NCBI GenBank assembly: GCA_006503475.1 | Contig: RSEH01000176.1 | Coordinates: 35,331 to 99,330, forward strand | DNA: 64,000 nucleotides | Direction of reading: 5' to 3' | Origin: Stentor roeselii | Lineage: Eukaryota > Ciliophora > Heterotrichea > Heterotrichida > Stentoridae | Notes under the pieces: generated by a model | Told to the model about the DNA's origin: nothing | The model's database searches: none | What the model saw: only the letters and a program-made list of their open reading frames with translations | Position numbers and translations under genes: made by a program | Shown here: positions 8,120-14,741 of the stretch, piece after piece | How the letters are laid out: each line of letters starts with the position of its first letter | Position numbering within the stretch: position 1 is the first letter of the stretch

Positions 8120-9931
8120 CTACTTAAATACTTCAGGAAGTGGTCCTAAAAGTGCTTCATTCCAAGTATCTCCTCTTCCAAACGAGACAATATCAGAAGC
8201 AATCAAAGGAGTGATAAGCGAGTCTTTGCGATAATCCGGATGACTTAAAATAAAATCCCTCAAGAACCGTGCCCCAGTGGGTAGTTCTCCTAAGGCTCTT
8301 TTCCTAATAAGTTCCAGATAAGGTCTAATCATTTGATATCTTTCCTCACTACACCCAACAACTTCAAGCAAGTACTTATCAATATACCCAAGAAGTCCTA
8401 AAAACTCTCCTTTTCCACAAAATATTTCATTTACACTCATTTCCTCAAGTCTATCCACACAATTCCCAGTCCTGAGTCCTCCAAATACAGAATCTTTACA
8501 GTTACTACTGACGATATTCACTTTAAACCAAAACTTCTGATTCAAAACCGCATCTTTTTCAACAGCTTTTTCAAAATTACTATGAACTTTACTCATGGGC
8601 ACCTGAAAGTTAAGTCCAAGTGAAACAATCATCCTAGACAGAAGAATAACAAAAATGACATAAGCCGCATTTTCAAAGTCACTTAACTGAATATCCATCG
8701 TTCGAAACTCGACCCTCCACCCAACATTCGAAGTCATCGTCGGAGGAGGTTTAAACCTGACTGAATTCCAATTAGTGCTCTGAAAGTTTTCAAAGTGATT
8801 CGTGAAGTTCTGATCATCAATATAAATTTTATCAGGAAAAACAACGAGTGGGTCTCTAGAAAAAACATAAGCCAGATGTTTTGCCAGGCTTTCATCAATT
8901 CCATTTTCTTTGAAGTACTCAAAGGTTGGTTGGTGTATTGTGACTGCGACATCATTATAATCTGGGCGGTTGGTCTTGCAATCTGACAGGTAAAGAGCTG
9001 AAGGACTGTACCTTGGAAAGATTCCTGAAGCCTTTTCAACGTCGGTCCTGTCGTCCATTGACTGGCTTAAAACGCTCCAACGAGTGTCGAGTGTTGACAG
9101 CTTTCCTTTGAAGTAAGGGGTGCAGGCGGATAAGGCTAACATTATTGGACCTAAGGGAATCAGCTGGTCGTGAAGGTATCTCGCCTCTCTGATGCTCTTT
9201 GTGTTGATTGTCGTTTGGACACAACACATTCCCATACCGAAACCGCTTGCGTCCATGTGGATGAAACCAACACGAGGCTCGTCGATTATGCTCGTGTTTT
9301 CGTCTATGAAGAGAGGAGCGTACATCTCTAGTGCACGGCCTCGACGGGCTACGATGTTTTTGGTTAGAGTTGGGAAACGAGGATGGGGACAGATTATCTG
9401 ATCGTCTAAATAAATACTTGAACTTACACGGTTGCTGTTTTCATGATCTCTTGGATAGAAAAACTCTCCAACACCCATCAACGGAAAGCAAGGTAAGCTA
9501 ATCGGAAAAAGGTCAGGATCGATTTCCTTCAACAAAGCCTTCATTTTTTTTCTTCCCAGTTCAAGTTTAGCCTTAACCTTGACAAGTTCCTCAAGATACT
9601 CATTATAAGGTTCTTTCGGTACACATTCAATCATCCAAGCTCCATATTCTAAATGCCAAGAATGGCTTCCCTGAATGATTTCCTCTGCCCGAGCAAGTGC
9701 CGAAACAGCAGATTCTGCAGTTTTCAAGTAAATTCGAGGCGGCCGTGACGAGGGCTGATAAACTCCATGATATTCCATTTCCTCTCCCCACATGAGTGAC
9801 TCATTAGTCTTGTCCTTATGCAGGTTGTAAAGGTTGAGGAACTGGATGGCGCCGTGAGTTCTGATATAGTCCGCTATTGCTTGACAATCTTCCCATGATA
9901 GAGGAGGTTCTCCAACTTCTAGAAACCCCAT
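8120..9931 (-). CDS. GCLC: Glutamate-cysteine ligase catalytic subunit
   Basis: 603 residues, the usual length for the eukaryotic catalytic subunit. It ligates glutamate and cysteine with ATP to make gamma-glutamylcysteine, the first and limiting step of cytosolic glutathione synthesis. Recognition comes from the N-terminus (GEPPLSWEDC, YIRTHGAIQFLNLY, LMWGEEMEYHGVY), where GEEMEY matches the family's metal and glutamate site, then HLEYGAWMIECVP, FPLMGVGEFFYP, YAPLFIDENTS, HMDASGFGMGMCC and GWRVEFRTMDIQLSDFENAAY. No intron is evident. No modifier subunit is seen nearby. The start ATG at 9931 lies 9 bp from the ATG of the divergent J-domain-like gene. Confidence 0.95.
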   Translation of the reverse strand: MGFLEVGEPPLSWEDCQAIADYIRTHGAIQFLNLYNLHKDKTNESLMWGEEMEYHGVYQPSSRPPRIYLKTAESAVSALARAEEIIQGSHSWHLEYGAWMIECVPKEPYNEYLEELVKVKAKLELGRKKMKALLKEIDPDLFPISLPCFPLMGVGEFFYPRDHENSNRVSSSIYLDDQIICPHPRFPTLTKNIVARRGRALEMYAPLFIDENTSIIDEPRVGFIHMDASGFGMGMCCVQTTINTKSIREARYLHDQLIPLGPIMLALSACTPYFKGKLSTLDTRWSVLSQSMDDRTDVEKASGIFPRYSPSALYLSDCKTNRPDYNDVAVTIHQPTFEYFKENGIDESLAKHLAYVFSRDPLVVFPDKIYIDDQNFTNHFENFQSTNWNSVRFKPPPTMTSNVGWRVEFRTMDIQLSDFENAAYVIFVILLSRMIVSLGLNFQVPMSKVHSNFEKAVEKDAVLNQKFWFKVNIVSSNCKDSVFGGLRTGNCVDRLEEMSVNEIFCGKGEFLGLLGYIDKYLLEVVGCSEERYQMIRPYLELIRKRALGELPTGARFLRDFILSHPDYRKDSLITPLIASDIVSFGRGDTWNEALLGPLPEVFK

Positions 9932-9940
9932 TTTTTTATA
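9932..9940. promoter_or_regulatory. 9-bp bidirectional start region
   Basis: Only TTTTTTATA separates two divergent ATG codons. Read rightward it gives TTTATAATG. Read leftward, the plus gene's own start codon forms part of CATTATAAAAAAATG. Any TATA-like element of one gene must overlap the other gene's start codon. The promoter role is inferred. Confidence 0.55.
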
Positions 9941-10420
9941 ATGTTTCTACGCAGGTTCATCAAAAACAGCGTGCAAAACGTGAACTATGCGAAATTTCCT
10001 ATTGTTTATCCGAATATTCAACCTGAACCACCCAGGGATGAGGACTTTGATTTACTTGGAGTCACAAAAGAAGTTAATAATAGAGAACTCGTCATGGCCT
10101 TTCGTGAAAAAAGTATTGCTGTGCATCCTTCTGTTGTTATTTCTGTTGGGGCTCAGATTGAGTATGATAGACTTGTAAAGGCTTATGATCGGATTGTACT
10201 TTTTCGAATGGCTCAGGATGGAGTGCCTCAACCTTATACGCATGTTTATTATCCTCCCGGAACTCATACGAAAATGATTCGGGAGTTTATTGATGAAAAC
10301 GTGTTTTGGACTTTTCATGTCCACGAGCAATACAACAAATTCGTCTTAGTCTTCTGGGTGCTCTTCGGTATAATCCACACAATGATGCAAACAACTTTCC
10401 TTAAAAACCCAGACCTCTAA
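9941..10420 (+). CDS. J-domain-like protein lacking HPD, with C-terminal membrane segment
   Basis: 159 residues. The first ~20 residues (MFLRRFIKNSVQNVNYAKF) are basic and amphipathic, fitting a mitochondrial targeting sequence. Residues 34-86 resemble a DnaJ domain: DFDLLGVTKEVNNRELVMAF, then YDRLVKAYDRI. The Hsp70-activating HPD tripeptide is HPS at 62-64, so J activity is probably lost or altered. A hydrophobic span at about 131-150 (FVLVFWVLFGIIHTMM) is a likely single membrane anchor. A degenerate J protein of the inner mitochondrial membrane, as in PAM16/import-motor or assembly-factor types, would fit, but this is inference. It is convergent with the E2-like gene, 16 bp apart. Confidence 0.65.
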   Translation: MFLRRFIKNSVQNVNYAKFPIVYPNIQPEPPRDEDFDLLGVTKEVNNRELVMAFREKSIAVHPSVVISVGAQIEYDRLVKAYDRIVLFRMAQDGVPQPYTHVYYPPGTHTKMIREFIDENVFWTFHVHEQYNKFVLVFWVLFGIIHTMMQTTFLKNPDL

Positions 10421-10436
10421 TCTAAAAAATGAAGAA

Positions 10437-11114
10437 TTAATTATTTTCCAATAGAACTTCGATTTTCATATCATTTTCATCATGAACAACTTTCCTCCTC
10501 TTCGAGTTCTCAAAAATCTGTTGTCTACACCTCTTCGAAACTAAAACTTCTCCATAATTCCTTTCAAAGAAGTACTTTTCCATGATCCAGCCTCCATTGA
10601 TAGTTGTTTTGACCCTAGCCACGAATTCTTGAAAGTTATTCAAAACAACTTCTTTCATTTCAAAATTCGCAAAATTTTCCGGAATGCAATTTAAATCAGG
10701 ACTATGTAAAATGACTTCAAAAGCGAAAATAATTGAATTAATAGTCAAAACAGGGATCCATTCTGTTAATCTCAGAATCCTCAAAGAGACCTGTCCTGTA
10801 TCAAGGTCAATATTCGGATGATAGACCTGGTTTCGGACAATCATTGACGGCGGGGAGAAAGGATATGAACTTTTAATAATGATCACTGTGTCAAAAATGC
10901 ATCCACTGTACAAACTCCCTGATTCCGGCTTGACTTTAAAAAGAACTGGGACAAGAATCGAGTTTTCTTCTTTAAAGGCCGGTGAAACAAAAAAGTGGGT
11001 GTATTGTGCGAAGTATCTTCGAACCACCAGGTCTTCCATGTCTTTAGCCAGTCTTAAACCTGCCACTGTTGGCGATGAAGAGGCTGGGTTGGATTTATTT
11101 TTGAATAAAATCAT
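10437..11114 (-). CDS. UBC12-like E2-fold protein with Ser in place of catalytic Cys (pseudo-E2)
   Basis: 225 residues. The N-terminus MILFKNK with LRLAKDMEDL, the VYHPNID box (HPN at 99-101), and the segment WIPVLTINSII closely follow the NEDD8-conjugating enzyme UBC12/UBE2M. In active enzymes the next box reads NVCLNILR; here it is QVSLRILR, with Ser (TCT) at residue 110. The thioester cysteine is therefore absent. The protein also has a C-terminal extension of ~45 residues with a KRRK basic patch. It is probably a UEV-type non-catalytic partner or decoy in the NEDD8 or ubiquitin pathway. A true UBC12 should exist elsewhere in the genome. A Ser-based oxyester is formally possible. It starts 5 bp after the neighbour's stop. 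Confidence 0.8.
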   Translation of the reverse strand: MILFKNKSNPASSSPTVAGLRLAKDMEDLVVRRYFAQYTHFFVSPAFKEENSILVPVLFKVKPESGSLYSGCIFDTVIIIKSSYPFSPPSMIVRNQVYHPNIDLDTGQVSLRILRLTEWIPVLTINSIIFAFEVILHSPDLNCIPENFANFEMKEVVLNNFQEFVARVKTTINGGWIMEKYFFERNYGEVLVSKRCRQQIFENSKRRKVVHDENDMKIEVLLENN

Positions 11115-11119
11115 TTTTA

Positions 11120-11602
11120 TTATATAGAAAAAGTGAATAAAAGTTGGATTATCTCCCCCAAGTAAAAACCGATATTGTAATAAAAGCCGTTTTCGAGGGA
11201 TATCAGAAAGTATTTCACTAGTAAAATGAAGTATGTGATGTTACTTGCTAGGATTATTAGTATTGGCTGAAGCACTTCCCATTGGTATATTGAAAACATT
11301 CTTGTAAATAAGGATTCAACTTTGCAGGTTGATACTAAGTCGGAGAATCGGTTGAAGAATATCTGGAAACTGTGAAGTTTCGGCTGGAGTGAGGTCTGGG
11401 GGAGAGTTGATTGGAAACTGGTGTAGGCTTCTACTGTCTTTGGGTAACCTTTCATACATTCTCCTGGTTTACCGTCTTTCATCAACCCTGTACGAAGACC
11501 GTTCCAGATTTCAGTACTTGGTGAAAGGTCCTGTCCAAGTCCAACATCCCCAGCAACAGCAACAACCACAAACCAAGCCACGATCCTAATGAACCAAGCC
11601 AT
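11120..11602 (-). CDS. Small secretory/membrane protein with signal peptide
   Basis: 160 residues. The first ~24 residues (IRIVAWFVVVAVAGDVGLGQ) form a signal peptide with likely cleavage after the Gly-rich end. A soluble segment with two Cys follows, then a hydrophobic span at about 112-132 (LQPILIILASNITYFILLV) and a second at the C-terminus. I do not recognise a family. The gene is squeezed between the SLD5 gene start (15 bp divergent) and the E2-like gene (its stop lies 5 bp before that ATG), which shows how short its 3' end must be. Confidence 0.7.
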   Translation of the reverse strand: MAWFIRIVAWFVVVAVAGDVGLGQDLSPSTEIWNGLRTGLMKDGKPGECMKGYPKTVEAYTSFQSTLPQTSLQPKLHSFQIFFNRFSDLVSTCKVESLFTRMFSIYQWEVLQPILIILASNITYFILLVKYFLISLENGFYYNIGFYLGEIIQLLFTFSI

Positions 11603-11617
11603 TTAAATATTATAAAA
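11603..11617. promoter_or_regulatory. 15-bp bidirectional start region
   Basis: TTAAATATTATAAAA separates divergent ATG codons. Rightward it gives ATTATAAAAATGG; leftward TTTTTATAATATTTAAATGG. Both genes have a TATAA-like element within this gap. The role is inferred from position. Confidence 0.55.
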
Positions 11618-12223
11618 ATGGCTCTTTCTCAAGAAATCCTACAACTAGAGTCATGGCTAAGGCGCGAAAAGGTGTCTCCCGAGATCTTGATGTACCAAGA
11701 GGCCTTACTTAACAAAATCATAGAAAGAATAGAGTCGAAGCAAGAGCAGCTGATATCTTCAGCGACAGAAACCTTAGAAATCCAGTTCGACAACCAAATC
11801 TACCAACTTGACCTAGACCGAATGAAGTACCTTGTCGCGAATTACTTAAGAACGCGTTTATTGAAAATACAAAACATGGCAATTTCCATCGTTTATAACG
11901 GGCAAGCTGATATGTTATCATCTAAAGAATACGAATTCCTCACAAAATTTTACCTGCTCAAAACAAACCACTTTAAAAAGTCCTTCCTTCTTAACATTCC
12001 TGAAGAATTTCGTAAGATTGAAGACGAGCAGCACTCAAAAACTCCGATAACAAGAGTAAACTTAAAAAAACATGTAATTGTAAAGGCTGTGCAGGACTTA
12101 GGCACTTTTAAAGTTGATGAAGACTCAGACCTGATAGTCAATTTAATGAAAAACGACATCATTGTATTGCCGTACAGCTCGGTGAGGGACAACATGATGA
12201 CTGGAAGAGCTGATTTCATATAA
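11618..12223 (+). CDS. SLD5: GINS complex subunit SLD5
   Basis: 201 residues, a normal size for SLD5/GINS4. GINS (SLD5, PSF1-3) joins MCM2-7 and CDC45 to form the replicative CMG helicase. The A-domain signature is clear: ESWLRREKVSPEILMYQEAL at the start (compare W..E..SPELL.Y) and DRMKYLVANYLRTRLLKIQ at about 68-86. The C-terminal B-domain has DLIVNLMKNDIIVLPYSSVRD followed by a short GRADFI end, as in other SLD5 proteins. It is intronless as seen and convergent with the U-box gene, 24 bp apart. Confidence 0.85.
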   Translation: MALSQEILQLESWLRREKVSPEILMYQEALLNKIIERIESKQEQLISSATETLEIQFDNQIYQLDLDRMKYLVANYLRTRLLKIQNMAISIVYNGQADMLSSKEYEFLTKFYLLKTNHFKKSFLLNIPEEFRKIEDEQHSKTPITRVNLKKHVIVKAVQDLGTFKVDEDSDLIVNLMKNDIIVLPYSSVRDNMMTGRADFI

Positions 12224-12247
12224 GTAGTGATTTGGGTGTTATTCAGA

Positions 12248-13191
12248 CTAATAGTATTTAATATTGAAATTTCCTGATTCCACCGCAATCTCAGCTTTAG
12301 TCCGCATCTGGTTCAGTCTTTCTGAAGTGACGTCTGCGAAAGGTACTCCAAACTGATGTCCATAAACTGTTTTAAACAAGTCCTTCACAGTATTCGTGTT
12401 TAAAGCAGGACTCGGTCGAAGGTTGAGCACGTCAAGAACTTCTCGATATGCCTGAACTGCCATTTTAATCGCAAAGTTCGGCCGTAGACTTTTATCAGAT
12501 AAAGGCAGTCCAGTGACAGGTGAAGTTGAGTGATTCTGAAGCCAAGCTTCAATATTTTTCTTTTCAAAAGTATGACCGTCAGCAGTTGAGACAGGGTCTT
12601 CTAAGATCTCTTGGCTGATAGGGCACAGTAGGTACTTCGGAGGCGACTTGAGACTCAGCAGTCCTTGAAGTTTCTCTATTTACAAAGTACCTCGTTCATC
12701 GCTTTCACTTGCTTTATCTCAGCAGACTCGCTGGGCCCACTAGGATGAAAATGATCAAAAACCTTTCTAGCTTCTTGCACATTGAAAAAGTTTCTTAAAG
12801 TCTCTAAACTCATCTTGGAAAGAGTCTCGACTGAAAGTTTTTCCTTTCGCAGGACTTCAAAGTCCTCGATCGCCAATCGAGTTATGAACTTTTCTAACTC
12901 CGGGTCTTCTGGCTCCATCGCTCTTGATAGGCCTTGTTGGTCTCCTGAGTCGATTATGCTTTCTAAGGCAATTCGCCCTGCGTTTAAAATGGCTTCTTCT
13001 TCGTTGCGGCCGAAACCTGCGCAATGTTTTTGGTCGTTTACAAGGATGCAACATTCGAAGCACTTGTAAGCCTTTTGAGTTGTGCTTACTGAAAAGGACT
13101 GGCATTTTAGGCTGTAGTATCTTGATAAGAGCTTCACGGAATCTGATGATGACTGCTGGTAAATCTTTTGCTTTAGGTGAAGTGCTGACAT
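12248..13191 (-). CDS. dsRBD-like plus U-box protein (putative E3 ligase), two exons
   Basis: Exon 1 (13191-12691, 167 codons) holds a possible double-stranded-RNA-binding fold: FECCILVNDQKHCAGFG followed by EEEAILNAGRIALESI, the usual strand-strand-helix order. Exon 2 (12673-12248) holds a clear U-box: PPKYLLCPISQEILEDPV, TADGHTFEKKNIEAWLQ, SPVTGLPL, FAIKMAVQAYR. U-box domains recruit E2 enzymes for ubiquitin transfer. A canonical 15-nt intron (12676-12690, GTACTTTGTAAATAG) sits at the junction, but removing it leaves exon 2 out of frame; 17 nt (12674-12690) must go to reach the U-box frame. There is no ATG in frame before the U-box, so the exons belong together. The dsRBD call is tentative; the U-box is confident. 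Expected length is 308 residues. Confidence 0.7.
12674..12690 (-). other. Intron with frame conflict (15-nt consensus, 17 nt needed)
   Basis: GTACTTTGTAAATAG (12690-12676) matches the 15-nt consensus with A at position 10. Keeping the U-box frame needs two more bases (AG) removed, giving a 17-nt intron that also ends in AG. The alternatives are a 2-nt sequence error or a real frameshift. Confidence 0.6.
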
Positions 13192-13253
13192 TTTGAATAT
13201 TATTCTTAGGTGGTTCCCGCTTCTTGTTAATTAGGGATTAGAAGTGGAGATTA

Positions 13254-14429
13254 TTAACAGGATAGGAATGGATGGCTTAGTAATGACTCTGCACTTGATC
13301 GGTTTTCGTATTGAAGGCAATTTGAAATGAAATCTGAAAATTCTTGAGTGCTTCTGAGCTCTACTTGGAGAGTTCTTGTTTGGGTTGATGTTTTTATTAT
13401 ATCTTGAAGATCGTCTGATGCGAATTTGGTGTAACTCTCAGGAGGTGGTCCCAAAACCGAAATAATCCTTGCAAGTTGATCAGAATTATCCCTTCCCTGA
13501 AACAAAGGAATTCCAGTATACAATTCACTAACAACACATCCAAAAGACCAAATATCAATCGAATAATCACATTCAACATCTAAAATAACTTCAGGTGCCC
13601 GATAAAACCTGCTTTGCATATACCCAGGCCTGTTAATTTTCCCCACAAATGAACATCCAAAATCTCCAAGTCTTATTTTAATATTTTCCAAACTTTCAAC
13701 AAAAACATTCTCAGGTTTCAAGTCAGCATGACAAAGCCCAAGCCTATGCAAGTACTTCAAAGTTCTAAGCAATTGCCTTGCAAGCACCTTGACCATCTTA
13801 ACAGGAAGCCCTTCATAAGCCGTGCGACTCAACATATGAAAAAGACTCATTTCATACAAAGGAAAAACAAGACAACGATTCCCTTCAAAAGAAAATTCCT
13901 CAACAAGCTGACAAATATTTTCATGATTTTTCAGCATGTTTAAAGTTTTAACTTCAGTCTGAGCTGCCCTTCTTGACCTAAATTCACGTTTCGCGACTTT
14001 CAGGGCAAAACTTTTTTGAGTTGAACTTTCGAAAACTTGGTAAACTCTGCTGAAGCCACCTTCTGCGATTTTAGAAATTATTTCAAAACGGTTTTCTAAG
14101 ATTTTTCCAATCATTTCATCAGTTTGGCGAAAGACTTGATCAACTTTCCCGGTGAAGGAAAAAATTTTTTTTGATGAAGTTGTAGTGGAAAAGAGAGAAG
14201 GTTTGGAAGATGAGGATATTGAAGTTCTTGGAGAATTTCGAAGAAAGTTCTTGATTTTAGGGTCTTTTGATATGGGAGATGATAGGATGCTCATTGGATC
14301 TGATTTTGGAGTCTTGAAGACTGTTGATGGACGAGTTATCTGTGAGAGGGTTTTACGTGAATTCGCTTTTGCTTTTCTTTTCGCTTGGTCTGAGTTCATT
14401 CGGAAGTGCTGGGCTCGGATTTTTTCCAT
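13254..14429 (-). CDS. CMGC protein kinase, DYRK-like
   Basis: 391 residues. After a basic, Ser-rich N-terminus (1-110), a kinase domain begins at about 113. The Gly loop is IAEGGFSRVY, the ATP-binding Lys sits in FALKVAKREF, the catalytic loop is CHADLKPENVFV (HAD rather than HRD or HCD, with the catalytic Asp kept), the metal motif is GDFGCS, and the activation segment is YMQSRFYRAPEVIL. The Tyr-x-Gln-Ser-Arg-Phe-Tyr-Arg string is the DYRK/HIPK hallmark, whose first Tyr is autophosphorylated. It should be an active Ser/Thr kinase. It has no non-kinase C-terminal domain. Start ATG at 14429. Confidence 0.85.
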   Translation of the reverse strand: MEKIRAQHFRMNSDQAKRKAKANSRKTLSQITRPSTVFKTPKSDPMSILSSPISKDPKIKNFLRNSPRTSISSSSKPSLFSTTTSSKKIFSFTGKVDQVFRQTDEMIGKILENRFEIISKIAEGGFSRVYQVFESSTQKSFALKVAKREFRSRRAAQTEVKTLNMLKNHENICQLVEEFSFEGNRCLVFPLYEMSLFHMLSRTAYEGLPVKMVKVLARQLLRTLKYLHRLGLCHADLKPENVFVESLENIKIRLGDFGCSFVGKINRPGYMQSRFYRAPEVILDVECDYSIDIWSFGCVVSELYTGIPLFQGRDNSDQLARIISVLGPPPESYTKFASDDLQDIIKTSTQTRTLQVELRSTQEFSDFISNCLQYENRSSAESLLSHPFLSC

Positions 14430-14741
14430 TATGAGTAACGATTAGTGGATTCATGGAGAAACTTTGGATTTTTTAGTAGTTTTTGAGAAATTTTAACGGT
14501 GGTTGTGGAAAAGTTGGAGAATTGATTTGGGTTTTAGTTATTCAGGGGAATGAGGAGATAGGTTTATTATTAATTTTAATGGTTTTTAGAAAGGCACTAA
14601 AAAAATGCATAAATTTGATTATTAATGTTTTAGAATTTAACTTAATACATCTGGATTTTTGAAAAAAGTACTGAAAAAGTACCTAAAATTAATCTTTAAT
14701 ATTTTAGTATTGAACTTAAAGTTTCCATAAATTATCTATAA
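14430..14741. other. Divergent intergenic region, 312 bp
   Basis: AT-rich region between the kinase and VWA gene starts. It contains an imperfect internal repeat: AAAAAAGTACTGAAAAAG near 14659 echoes GAAAGGCACTAAAAAAATG near 14590, both followed by AAT-rich sequence and TTTTAGxATTxAACTTAA. Its role is unknown. Confidence 0.45.
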
